64,000 bases of DNA. Origin: Ruminococcus sp. (GTDB lineage: Bacteria; Bacillota; Clostridia; Oscillospirales; Ruminococcaceae). Below the pieces are notes generated by a model that was not told the origin of the DNA, made no database searches, and saw only the letters and a list, made by a program, of their open reading frames with translations. A program made the position numbers and the translations under genes. The stretch is from assembly GCA_017460665.1 (NCBI GenBank), contig JAFUAO010000079.1, forward strand, positions 22,810 to 86,809, read 5' to 3'. This document shows positions 35,335 through 43,453 of this stretch, in pieces; the first letter of the stretch is position 1; the number at the start of each line of letters is the position of its first letter.

Positions 35335-37166
35335 TGGACGAAAGAAAATTGAAAGCCGCCGCCGAGAAGATCACTATGCCCGATCAGCTCAAGGACAGGA
35401 TCCTTGACCAGTGCGAGAACAGCTCCGGCGAGAAAAACGGCGAATATATCGAAGTCAGCGGTGTCGAGCGTGTGGAGCGCCGCCCCGTAAGACGTGCCAT
35501 AGCTGCGGCGGCTGCATTCGCAGTCTGCGCCGGAGGCATCGGACTTTCCGCACACCTTATCAGCAGGAACGGCGCTCCGGCGGACGAGATCAGCGAGAGC
35601 TCAGAGGAGATAGAGCCCACCGAGACCGTTACCACACCGGAGGCCTCCCACAAGAAGTGGGACTTCGTGAACAACAGGTATGAGATCACCTACACCGAGA
35701 AGGACACCGTACTGGAGCCCTCGGACCAGATCACGGCCTTCCTGAACTGCTTCGACTGGGGCGAGGAGAAGGACAGCGACATCTATTCCGGCTACTATAC
35801 TGCTTTCCAGCAGGTCGCTCATATCGAGCTCCGTGACGAGGAAAGGGAGCCGGTCTATTTCAACATCTCCCACACCGTCGCTACTCCCCCGGAAAGCGGC
35901 GAGTCAGGCATCGTTCTGGTGACCAGCCGTGAGTACGAGGACAAGGACTGGTCCGACGGCTACTACGCTATCGACCTCGATGAGCTGGCAGTCTTCCTTG
36001 ACGATGAGATGCAGCGCCAGGAATTCGGCATGAAGAACCTTTGGCACGATCTGGCCGGGGCCTATTTCACCGTTTACGGCGGCGGGATGTCCGTCGAGGC
36101 CGACAAAATGGAGCTTGCAAGGATCGGCGAGGCTATTGACGCTCTGGAGTTCGCTCCCCTGAACGAGATCCCTCAGGAGGCGGAAGAGGAGTCCGGTGAG
36201 GCATGGCATTTTATGCTCGATCCAAGCGAGCTTGTGATCTTCCCCAGTGGAACTGCTATCTATCACAAAAACGAACGAAACACTGACAACAGCCTTACAA
36301 ACATATACAATACCTACTACAAGGTGAACTTCGATGAGATCAACGCTGTTCTTCCGCCATTCACAGAGACAAATGACCAGCGTGAGGCCCTCATGCCCGA
36401 TCTAGTGGGTATGACCGAAGGACTGGCCGAGGAGCAGCTCAGACAAATGGGCTTGAGCTTCGAGAAGGCCTATGTGGAGACTGACCAGTATCAGCCGGGC
36501 TATGTGGCCGAAACAAAGCCTACGCCCGGGGAGCCTGTTACTGACGGCGACACGGTGATGATCTACATCGCTATGTCGAACGGCTCTGCGACTGTGGACA
36601 ACTACCTTGGCATGACTGAGGACGACGCCGTGACCGAGGCAAATTACAGCGGACTCAAGGTCGATGTTGAGTATGCTAACGGCTACAGCGTGCAGGGAAC
36701 AGTCATCGGTCAGTCAAAAGCTGCGGGCGTGATCATAGGGACCGGCAGCGAGATAACTCTCACCGTTTCCACCGGAGAGCCGCCCTTGGAGGGCTATCCT
36801 CCCTTCGGTACTCTCTGCAAAATGGGCTGCTTCATCAACGGCAGCGAGTTCTCAGATGGCGACAAGACACTGTGCTTAGTTTCCGATATCCTCTCCAGAT
36901 ATGACTGGAGCAATGAGGAGACCGACACAGGGCTGTTCAAGGAGGCCGCCACCAACTACGTTGTCGATGCCCTTGTGAACGACGCTCACAGGATCGTCTA
37001 CATCTACGCTGACGGAACAGTTGAATGGATCGAGACTCAGGATCTGGCCGCAAATGACCTGAAGGTCTACCGCTACAGGGACATCGACGGCGAGGTCGAC
37101 GACCTTCTCTTCCAGCTCCATCAGGCGCTGGACGACCTGATGCCCTACGCTCAGTATGGAGAATAA
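35334..37166 (+). CDS. probable anti-sigma factor with extracellular PASTA domains
   Basis: 610 residues. A short cytoplasmic part (~1-45, MDERKLKAAAEKITMPDQLKDRIL), as in small anti-sigma factors, precedes a membrane helix (~50-68). Outside lie a ~270-residue unrecognised domain and then two PASTA-like units (~360-485): MPDLVGMTEGLAEEQLRQMGL and VDNYLGMTEDDAVTEANYSGL, each ending in a GxxVTDGDTVMIYIA-type strand. A further ~120-residue C-terminal domain follows. PASTA domains bind muropeptides or beta-lactams in PknB-like kinases, so this could report cell-wall state to the coupled sigma factor. The anti-sigma role is inferred from position and topology. Confidence 0.65.
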   Translation: MDERKLKAAAEKITMPDQLKDRILDQCENSSGEKNGEYIEVSGVERVERRPVRRAIAAAAAFAVCAGGIGLSAHLISRNGAPADEISESSEEIEPTETVTTPEASHKKWDFVNNRYEITYTEKDTVLEPSDQITAFLNCFDWGEEKDSDIYSGYYTAFQQVAHIELRDEEREPVYFNISHTVATPPESGESGIVLVTSREYEDKDWSDGYYAIDLDELAVFLDDEMQRQEFGMKNLWHDLAGAYFTVYGGGMSVEADKMELARIGEAIDALEFAPLNEIPQEAEEESGEAWHFMLDPSELVIFPSGTAIYHKNERNTDNSLTNIYNTYYKVNFDEINAVLPPFTETNDQREALMPDLVGMTEGLAEEQLRQMGLSFEKAYVETDQYQPGYVAETKPTPGEPVTDGDTVMIYIAMSNGSATVDNYLGMTEDDAVTEANYSGLKVDVEYANGYSVQGTVIGQSKAAGVIIGTGSEITLTVSTGEPPLEGYPPFGTLCKMGCFINGSEFSDGDKTLCLVSDILSRYDWSNEETDTGLFKEAATNYVVDALVNDAHRIVYIYADGTVEWIETQDLAANDLKVYRYRDIDGEVDDLLFQLHQALDDLMPYAQYGE

Positions 37167-37181
37167 AAGCACGAATACTAA

Positions 37182-37210
37182 AAGCCCGGGAATTTCCCGG
37201 GCTTGTTTTT
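37182..37210. terminator. terminator between convergent genes
   Basis: A palindromic stem AAGCCCGGGAA with TTCCCGGGCTT (37182-37204), followed by GTTTTTT on the plus strand and TTTTAG on the minus strand. Confidence 0.85.
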
Positions 37211-38073
37211 TAGTTATTGCGGACCTCGTAGAGCTTCTTGAACTCCGAGGGCGTGCAGTGCTTGATCTCCTTGAAAATGCGGTTGAAGGTGGTAAGGCTC
37301 TTGAAGCCGGAGCGCATGGCCACCTCGGTTATGGGTATATCCGGATCCAGCAGGAGCTGCTCCGCCGCCTTGGTGCGCCTTGCGTTTATGTACTGCAAGT
37401 AGGACATGGAGTTGTACTGCTTGAAGATCCGTGAGAAGTGATACTTGCTGTAGCCGGCGACCCCAGCGAGCTGGTCCAGCGTCAGGTCGTACATATAGTT
37501 TGTGTCGATGTATTTCAGCACCATGCCGAATTTCTCGCTGTACTCGTCGATCTTGCCGTCGTCTACCTCCTTGGAGATGATGCTGAGCTGGTACTCCCTA
37601 ACGGCCATGAGCAGGTTGATCAGGGCGGTGTAGATCTTCACGTCCGCCAGCTCAGAATGGGAATTGTACAGGGCGAAGATGTCCAGCATAGTCTTCTTGG
37701 CAAGTATGTGGAGCTCCCTGTCGGTGTCGGGAGTGATCATCAGCGGCGCAGAAAGGGCACGCATGACAGGCTCAAGGGCCGCAACATCGCCCAAAACTGA
37801 ATTATCGCACTGGAAGATGATCCTTCTGCCGGGTATCTCCTGAGGCATACTGTGGAGCTCACCTGAGGGAATGATCAGGACGTCGTTCTCCTCGATCCGA
37901 TAGTCGGTATCGCCCACGGTTATCAGGTAGTGGTTCTTTAGCGGCATGATGATCTCAACTGCGTCATGCCAGTGTATAGGATAGGCCTCGTTCTCGTGGT
38001 TGTCGTAAAGCAGCACGGAGCGGTGGCTCTCATACTCGACGGTCTCGAAATCGCCGGAAAGGTGCTTGATCAT
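37210..38073 (-). CDS. AraC-family transcriptional regulator with cupin sensor
   Basis: 287 residues. An N-terminal cupin domain (~10-95: HWHDAVEIIMPLKNHYLI and DVLIIPSGELHSM) probably binds a sugar. A C-terminal pair of HTH motifs (~180-285) includes LTLDQLAGVAGYSKYHFSRIFKQYNSMSYLQYINARR and the second-helix PITEVAMRSGFKSLTTFNRIFKE. ATG at 38073 is five bases after a GGGGG-rich site; an ATG six codons earlier is less well placed. It lies next to the xylanase/esterase gene, a plausible but unproved target. Confidence 0.9.
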   Translation of the reverse strand: MIKHLSGDFETVEYESHRSVLLYDNHENEAYPIHWHDAVEIIMPLKNHYLITVGDTDYRIEENDVLIIPSGELHSMPQEIPGRRIIFQCDNSVLGDVAALEPVMRALSAPLMITPDTDRELHILAKKTMLDIFALYNSHSELADVKIYTALINLLMAVREYQLSIISKEVDDGKIDEYSEKFGMVLKYIDTNYMYDLTLDQLAGVAGYSKYHFSRIFKQYNSMSYLQYINARRTKAAEQLLLDPDIPITEVAMRSGFKSLTTFNRIFKEIKHCTPSEFKKLYEVRNN

Positions 38074-38131
38074 GATCTCCCCCCTTTGCATGAAAATATG
38101 AAAATGCTACATAGATCAGTCATATATAAAT

Positions 38132-38160
38132 ATTATAGTATATTTATCATTCATTGTAAA
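38132..38160 (-). promoter_or_regulatory. sigmaA-type promoter of the AraC gene
   Basis: On the minus strand TTTACA (plus 38155-38160) and TATAAT (plus 38132-38137) are 17 bp apart, about 60 bases before the ATG. Confidence 0.85.
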
Positions 38161-38172
38161 GTGGATCACCAA

Positions 38173-38197
38173 AACTTTGTTGATACCTAACAAAGTT
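38173..38197. promoter_or_regulatory. perfect inverted repeat upstream of the AraC promoter
   Basis: AACTTTGTT (38173-38181) and AACAAAGTT (38189-38197) flank a 7-base spacer, 12 bp upstream of the −35. It has no T-tract, so it looks like an operator rather than a terminator. Confidence 0.55.
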
Positions 38198-38278
38198 CCC
38201 CTGATATTTTTTGGCAATTCTCCCATTAGATCATTTTCATTTAACTGCATAAAGAGTTCACAGGAACTCCCGCACAAA

Positions 38279-38308
38279 TGAAAAAACACCCGCATAGCGG
38301 GTGCTTTT
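38279..38308 (-). terminator. terminator of the xylanase/esterase gene
   Basis: ACACCCGC (38286-38293) pairs with GCGGGTG (38297-38303). On the minus strand the hairpin is followed by TTTTTT, about 50 bases past the stop. Confidence 0.85.
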
Positions 38309-38354
38309 TCTGGGAAATTAGGGGATAATTAGAATGTGTGGTTGGCTAGTTCAA

Positions 38355-41186
38355 TTACTGGCATCTTGTGTAGACCTGACCGCCGTTGAGAGGCTTGCCG
38401 TTTACGGCGAACATCTCGGAGACAGTTACGATCTGCCAGCCCTGCTGCTTCAGGTAAGGAGCAAGATACTCGATAGCTGTTGCAGTTGAGTCATATGTTT
38501 CATGGCAAAGAACGATAGCGTTCTTCAGTGAACCGTCGTTCATTGCGGTAGTGATCTTGTTGATGATCTGCTGTGATGAAGCACCGTTCCAGTCGCCGGT
38601 ATCTACAGCGCAGGAGATGAGCGGAACATCACTGAGAGCCTGCTGGACCGTTGCATTGTAGTCAAGGTTAGGAAGTCTCATGAGCTTAGAAGGATCTGTT
38701 CCGATGATGCCCTTGAGCAGATCGTTGCAGGCCTGCCACTCATACTTGATCTGATCAGGTGAGAGCGTTGAGAGCCTGGGGTGAGTCTTGGAGTGGTTAG
38801 CGATCTCCATGCCCTTGCTGAATGCATACTTGATCTCGGCCTCATCGCTTGCACCGCTGGTCCAGTCTGCAACGTAGAAGAACGTTGAGTGGAAGCCGGC
38901 GTCTGCGATAGCGTTGATTATCCTCATAGAGTAGTCTGTAGGAGCGCTTCCAACAGCACCGTCATCGAAGCTGATAGCTACCATGGGCTTGCTGGGATCG
39001 ATCCAGGAGATGTCAACGTCGCTGCTGGTATTTACCTTGCCAACGTTCTCGCTGACTGTACCCTTGCCTGTTGTTACTGTGGACTTTGTGCCCTCGCTTG
39101 CAATGAGAACGTCGTCCAGATAGAAGTCTGTCAGTGAAGAGGAAGTCTCAACGTACAGCAGGGGCTTTGTAGCGCCTGCGGGGATAGTGTAGGCTGTGTT
39201 CTCCAGCTTTGTCCAGGTCTTGCTGGAAACTGTCTCTGTAGCGATGTTGGAATACTTATCCTCGCCGTCTACAGTGTACTGGAGGGTGAGCATCATCTCA
39301 ACGTCAGAGCCGCTGCCCTGCATAACTGCTGCGGAGATGCTGTAGGTCTCGCCGGCTGTTACAAGGCTGCTAAGGTCGTATGCGATGCCCTGCCATGTGT
39401 CGCTCCTTCCGGCTACCTTGATAGACTGGCTGGATGAATAATAGCTTTCCTTATCTGCGGAAACTGAAGCACCGCCTCTGGACTCCCAGCCGTCAAGACC
39501 GCTGTCGAAAGAAGATGACAGGAGAGTTGCGGCTACTACAGGAGCCTTAGTTGTGACAGTTGGCTCAGTTTTTTTTTCAGTAGCTGTCGTTGTGGGGGTG
39601 AAGATAACTCCGCCCTCAGGAAGTGAATCGATGAGCTTAGCGTCGTACTTCTGGATAGAGAGTGCGTCTGTACCGCTGATGCCTTCCTTACCGTCAACGT
39701 CGGCCTGGATCTTTCCAAGATCAGTCAGCTTGTACTTAGCAGGAAGTGCAACGTACTGAAGGATAGCAACTGCGTCATTGAGAGTTACCTGTCCGTCGCA
39801 GTTAGCATCGCCCCAGAGGTACTTTGTGGGTGTGTCTGTGGGGCCCTGTGTGGGAGCCTTTGTAGGAGCATCTGTAGGATCCTCGGATCCGCCGCCTGTA
39901 ACTACCTTGCCGGGAGTACCGTCAACTGCGATAGTAACGCTGTCTAGCCAGATGTCTGTCAGGCTGTCAGGAGACTCGATGTAAAGGAGCAGATCGCTGG
40001 AGCCTGAGGGAATCGTGAAGGATGTATTCGTCAGAGCTGACCACTCGCCGCTCTTTGCGTCAACGTCAGCGATCTTTGTGTAAGTTGCGCTGTCTCCGCT
40101 GCCCTGCTGGAGGGTGAGCTGGAGAGTAACGTTGCTGCCGCTCTTCTGGAGAGCTGCTGCATCGAAGCTGTATGTGTAGCCGGGAACGAATGCGTCAGAG
40201 TCAAGAGTGATAGCGGCGCCGTGCCAGTTATCGCCTCTGTCTGTGATCTTCAGTGACTGGCTGCCTGTGTAGGAGGTAGAGCTGTCAGTAGCGATCGCTG
40301 CGTCGCCTCTGCCTGTCCAGCTATCCTTGCCTGTCTCGAAGTCGCATACCAGGTAATTTCCGTTTGCATCGGGATCTGTGGGCTCCTTGGGGGGATCTGT
40401 AGGTCCGGGCTCACCGTCGAAGGTGATGACGTTCTTCTTAACGTTTGCCTGACCGTCGCTCTCCCAGCCTTCAACGTTGAAAGCAACTTCGTAGAAGCCG
40501 CCCATGTCCATGCCGAGGCTCTCCCAAGTCTCAAAGTGCTTGTAGATGCTTATGAGGCCCTTGCTTCTTTTATCCCGACGAACGCTGAAATACTGTGTGA
40601 AGGGCTTATTTCCTTCGATAGTATAGGAGTCTCTTGGGCAGGTGAAGATATCATATACGCTTCCGTCGATAGTTGCTGTACCCTTGGAGGTACCACCAGA
40701 ATTGCTGGCAGAAGGTACCCAGTTGACCCAGTCCTCAATGATATAGTACTCAACGAGAGGGTTCTGTGTCCAGCCGTAGATACAGAGACGGGAGTTACCG
40801 GCTGAGCCTGCTGACCATTCGCAGTCGAAATCGCAGGTGAAGTTGCCGTAATCCTGCCAGTGCTTGGAGTTGTTCTGACCGTAGAACAGGCCACGGCGGG
40901 CAAGGAAGTTGCCCTTTGAATTGCTGGGGCCGCACTTCCAGCTCGTGGAGAAGGCACCGCCAGAGCCCATAGTCATAGTCGATGTGTTGGGAGTATCTGC
41001 TGCCCAGATCTCATAGTGGTAACCGTCGCAGGTACCAGTGTACTGGCCTGCGCCGCTAAGAGTAAGAGTCTCTCCGACAGAAGCGTCTGCGTTCGCATCC
41101 AGCTGTGCCGCTGCAAAGGGCATAGACGTCAGACACAAGAAACCAGCAACGATACTGCTAAAAGCCTTTTTGAAAGAAGTTTTCAT
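38355..41186 (-). CDS. bifunctional cellulosomal GH11 xylanase - CE4 acetylxylan esterase (XynB-type)
   Basis: 943 residues, secreted. The order is: signal peptide (~1-30); GH11 domain (~40-255) with the two catalytic Glu in NPLVEYYIIEDW and FNVEGWESDG; CBM22 (~275-415); dockerin (~455-522, WGDANCDGQVTLNDAV and ADVDGKEGISGTDAL); second CBM22 (~550-690, FDSGLDGWESRGGASV); and a C-terminal NodB/CE4 deacetylase (~730-940) with AISFDDGAVGS, HSKTHPRLST and LMRLPNLDYN. It cuts xylan and removes acetyl groups while docked on a scaffoldin. The same architecture is known for R. flavefaciens XynB, though order details there are from memory. ATG at 41186 is spaced properly from GAGGA; an earlier ATG abuts it. 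Confidence 0.93.
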   Translation of the reverse strand: MKTSFKKAFSSIVAGFLCLTSMPFAAAQLDANADASVGETLTLSGAGQYTGTCDGYHYEIWAADTPNTSTMTMGSGGAFSTSWKCGPSNSKGNFLARRGLFYGQNNSKHWQDYGNFTCDFDCEWSAGSAGNSRLCIYGWTQNPLVEYYIIEDWVNWVPSASNSGGTSKGTATIDGSVYDIFTCPRDSYTIEGNKPFTQYFSVRRDKRSKGLISIYKHFETWESLGMDMGGFYEVAFNVEGWESDGQANVKKNVITFDGEPGPTDPPKEPTDPDANGNYLVCDFETGKDSWTGRGDAAIATDSSTSYTGSQSLKITDRGDNWHGAAITLDSDAFVPGYTYSFDAAALQKSGSNVTLQLTLQQGSGDSATYTKIADVDAKSGEWSALTNTSFTIPSGSSDLLLYIESPDSLTDIWLDSVTIAVDGTPGKVVTGGGSEDPTDAPTKAPTQGPTDTPTKYLWGDANCDGQVTLNDAVAILQYVALPAKYKLTDLGKIQADVDGKEGISGTDALSIQKYDAKLIDSLPEGGVIFTPTTTATEKKTEPTVTTKAPVVAATLLSSSFDSGLDGWESRGGASVSADKESYYSSSQSIKVAGRSDTWQGIAYDLSSLVTAGETYSISAAVMQGSGSDVEMMLTLQYTVDGEDKYSNIATETVSSKTWTKLENTAYTIPAGATKPLLYVETSSSLTDFYLDDVLIASEGTKSTVTTGKGTVSENVGKVNTSSDVDISWIDPSKPMVAISFDDGAVGSAPTDYSMRIINAIADAGFHSTFFYVADWTSGASDEAEIKYAFSKGMEIANHSKTHPRLSTLSPDQIKYEWQACNDLLKGIIGTDPSKLMRLPNLDYNATVQQALSDVPLISCAVDTGDWNGASSQQIINKITTAMNDGSLKNAIVLCHETYDSTATAIEYLAPYLKQQGWQIVTVSEMFAVNGKPLNGGQVYTRCQ

Positions 41187-41294
41187 GCTGATCATTCCTC
41201 ACTTTCATAAATTATATAAATTTAACGAACTCGCCTCAGATCAGCACCGACCCAAACGGCCGGTGTTCCCTTCTGGTCTGTGGCTTCTGTAATT

Positions 41295-41323
41295 ATTTTA
41301 TTACATTTCTGTGAACGTTTCAA
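41295..41323 (-). promoter_or_regulatory. sigmaA-type promoter of the xylanase/esterase gene
   Basis: TTGAAA (plus 41318-41323) and TAAAAT (plus 41295-41300) on the minus strand with a 17-bp spacer. The leader is about 100 bases. Confidence 0.87.
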
Positions 41324-41367
41324 GTCGTTTTTTGCTAAGAATTGATAAATCGGTCATTTTTTGCTAA
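41324..41367 (-). promoter_or_regulatory. two direct repeats TTAGCAAAAAAYGAC, 29 bp apart, abutting the −35
   Basis: On the minus strand TTAGCAAAAAACGAC (plus 41324-41338) touches the −35 of the xylanase promoter. TTAGCAAAAAATGAC (plus 41353-41367) lies one period upstream. Same-face direct repeats next to −35 are the usual binding pattern of AraC activators. The remainder of 41187-41657 holds only the two promoters. Confidence 0.55.
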
Positions 41368-41606
41368 CTATTGTTAGAGCTCTTTGTTGAAATGAGCGGA
41401 ATAATTTCCCGATATTCCGCCGTTTACAGTTTATTCACAGTTTCCTCAGGGATCTTATTGCTCAAAATTTAGAACGATATTGCTGTATTCTCCGCAATTT
41501 ATAGCAGGTCTATGCTGTTTTTCCCGGGTCAGGAGCAATTTTTGGTCAGGCTCTTGATCAAGGATCGGCATTTTTTGCCCAAAAGCGCAAATATTGCCCT
41601 CACCTG

Positions 41607-41635
41607 TTGCAATTTCTCATTTTTTGTGCTATCAT
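41607..41635 (+). promoter_or_regulatory. sigmaA-type promoter of the ExbB/D-like cassette
   Basis: TTGCAA (41607-41612) and TATCAT (41630-41635), 17-bp spacer, about 23 bases before the start codon. Confidence 0.82.
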
Positions 41636-41657
41636 GTATTTATTGGAGGGATAACGC

Positions 41658-42164
41658 ATGAAGAATATCTTTTCTGTCATATTTATGAACTTCTGGGGCT
41701 ATGACCTCATCATATTCCTCGCAGCCGCCTTCACCGGCTTCGTGTTTTATTCCACAAAAAAGTCTGCGGACAGGCTCCACAAAAAAATGAACCTGACCCT
41801 CTACGCCCCCGACAGCAACGCCTGGCGTGAGGCCGAGGAGGAGATCACAGGCCTTCGGGAGTCCGATGTGATCGCCATGCGCAACCACACCGGCAAGCTC
41901 TATTCCCTCTTCGTCAACCTGACAGGCATCTTCCCCCTGCTGGGCATACTTGGCACCGTCATCTCCCTGCTGGGACTGGTAAGCGATATGCAGGACGTCA
42001 CCGGGAATTTCTACGGCGCCCTGACCTCTACCTTCTGGGGACTGGTATTCGCTATCGTGTTCAAGTTCCTCGACGGAGTGATCAGCCCTGAGATTGAGGA
42101 CAACGAGAAGAGCGTCCAGCTCTTCCTTGAACGGGGACGCTCGGCTGAGCGCATAACGCTATGA
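41658..42164 (+). CDS. MotA/TolQ/ExbB-like proton-channel protein
   Basis: 168 residues. One N-terminal helix (~12-32) is followed by a cytoplasmic segment (~35-85). A helix pair has the family signature: LTGIFPLLGILGTVISLLGLV (~92-112) and NFYGALTSTFWGLVFAIVFK (~118-138). That conserved Thr/Gly/Pro pattern lines the ion path in ExbB, TolQ and MotA. The usual long cytoplasmic loop and tail are short here. GGAGG precedes the ATG. It overlaps the next gene by ATGA, as exbB-exbD pairs often do. Confidence 0.82.
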   Translation: MKNIFSVIFMNFWGYDLIIFLAAAFTGFVFYSTKKSADRLHKKMNLTLYAPDSNAWREAEEEITGLRESDVIAMRNHTGKLYSLFVNLTGIFPLLGILGTVISLLGLVSDMQDVTGNFYGALTSTFWGLVFAIVFKFLDGVISPEIEDNEKSVQLFLERGRSAERITL

Positions 42165-42736
42165 AGAGCAAGGGTATCATCATCGAGCTCACTGCCCTTC
42201 TGGACGTGATCCTCATCATGCTGTTCTGGGTCATGATGAATATCAGCGACTCCAGCGATCAGGTCCGGCAGGATGCTCAGGCTCAGGTACAGGAGGCTCA
42301 GGAGGAAGCAGCGGCCGCTCAGGACGAGCTGACTGCGGCTCAGGCTCGGTTCGAGGACGAGCTGGCCCGGCTGCAGGAGGAGGCACTCTCCCCTGACAAG
42401 GCCGCCCGGGAGAACCAAGAGGCCCTTGAGGGCTACTCCGAGGGGCTCATCGTCACCATGAACCTCCGCTATGACGCCGTGGGGAAGCTGTTCATCATGG
42501 ATCAGGACGGCGAGCTTGGACGGACCCTCATCGGCACCGAGGAGGAGATCGCCGCCGGCATGATAGCTTCTCTGGAGGAGGCAGGCCTCGGCCAGGACGA
42601 CGTGATCCTCTGCGCTCTGGTCTACGACGGCAGCCGTGCCCTCTATAAGGACATACAGGCCATCACCGCCGCCATTTCCCGGATCAGCAGCACCTACACT
42701 CGCTTTTATTGCACATTTATAAATATATCACGATGA
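42161..42736 (+). CDS. ExbD/TolR-like membrane protein
   Basis: 191 residues. The N-terminal helix ELTALLDVILIMLFWVMM (~9-26) carries the membrane Asp typical of ExbD, TolR and MotB. A Gln/Ala/Glu coiled coil (~35-85) and a C-terminal alpha/beta domain (~95-185) with LIGTEEEIAAGMIASLEEAGLGQDDVILCALVYDGSR follow. The fold order agrees with a stator partner of the upstream ExbB-like protein. The stop lies 14 bases before the third gene. Confidence 0.72.
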   Translation: MKSKGIIIELTALLDVILIMLFWVMMNISDSSDQVRQDAQAQVQEAQEEAAAAQDELTAAQARFEDELARLQEEALSPDKAARENQEALEGYSEGLIVTMNLRYDAVGKLFIMDQDGELGRTLIGTEEEIAAGMIASLEEAGLGQDDVILCALVYDGSRALYKDIQAITAAISRISSTYTRFYCTFINISR

Positions 42737-42750
42737 AAGGAACGATACAT

Positions 42751-43206
42751 ATGGCTAAGAAAAACGACCACAGACCTCAGGGAGCTCCGCCTCCGCCGCC
42801 GCCTCCGCCCCCGAAAAAGAGAAGAAGAGGCCCGAGACTGGTGCTGACCCTGCTGGTCATCATCATACTCCTTCTGGTGATCCTGCTGATGCTGAGCCTT
42901 GCAGGATACGGACCGGGAGCCGGTCTCTTCGGCAAGGACAACGACCCCGGCAGCTCCGAGACCTCTCAGTCTGAGGTGATCGAGGAGAGCTCCGGCGAGG
43001 AAACTGTCTACGCCGAGATCAAGGTCTCCGGCGGAACGGTCCTCATGGACGGCAGCGAGATCTCCGCAGCAGATGCTGCTGAGGCCGCCAAGAAGCTGGG
43101 CAGCGACGTGGTGGTCCGCATCACCGACGACAGCGCTACTCAGAACACCATGGAGGAGCTGAAGTCCGCCCTCGACGCAGCAGGCCTGCCTTATACTATC
43201 GAATAA
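42751..43206 (+). CDS. Pro-rich single-pass protein with ExbD-like outer domain
   Basis: 151 residues. The short cytoplasmic part contains nine consecutive prolines and a KKRRRG stretch. One membrane helix (~33-54), an acidic/Ser linker and a C-terminal domain (~85-151) follow. The last part, [23 protein letters not shown]...GLPYTIE, resembles the periplasmic domain of ExbD/TolR. AAAGGA lies before the ATG at 42751. It is the last gene of the cassette, with a terminator just after it. Confidence 0.62.
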   Translation: MAKKNDHRPQGAPPPPPPPPPKKRRRGPRLVLTLLVIIILLLVILLMLSLAGYGPGAGLFGKDNDPGSSETSQSEVIEESSGEETVYAEIKVSGGTVLMDGSEISAADAAEAAKKLGSDVVVRITDDSATQNTMEELKSALDAAGLPYTIE

Positions 43207-43215
43207 ATATGAACG

Positions 43216-43252
43216 AAAGCTCCCTGATAAGCCTTTTTCAGGGAGCTTTTCC
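43216..43252 (+). terminator. terminator of the ExbB/D-like cassette
   Basis: AAGCTCCCTGA and TCAGGGAGCTT form an 11-bp stem (43217-43227 with 43238-43248), followed by TT and a pyrimidine run. Confidence 0.82.
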
Positions 43253-43366
43253 TTCTATGCAGGGAGCTCGCTCTCACCGTTCTCCCTTAACGGGACTTCT
43301 GTGATCAAACAAAGCCTCCTTATCCCTGTTGAAATTTATCTAATACGACAAATTTCTCGTAAGGCC

Positions 43367-43395
43367 TTGAAAAAGAGATCAAAAAATGGCATAAT
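43367..43395 (+). promoter_or_regulatory. sigmaA-type promoter of guaA
   Basis: TTGAAA (43367-43372) and CATAAT (43390-43395) with a 17-bp spacer. The leader is only about 50 bases and shows no purine riboswitch. Confidence 0.75.
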
Positions 43396-43453
43396 TAAAG
43401 AATACACCAAGCAGCGTCTCACGTCCGCTCTCTGCGGAAGAACAGGAGGAAAA

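Noticed and set aside
43396-43453. Purine or other riboswitch ahead of guaA
   Set aside because: The leader from the promoter to the start is only about 50 bases and lacks the purine-aptamer core.
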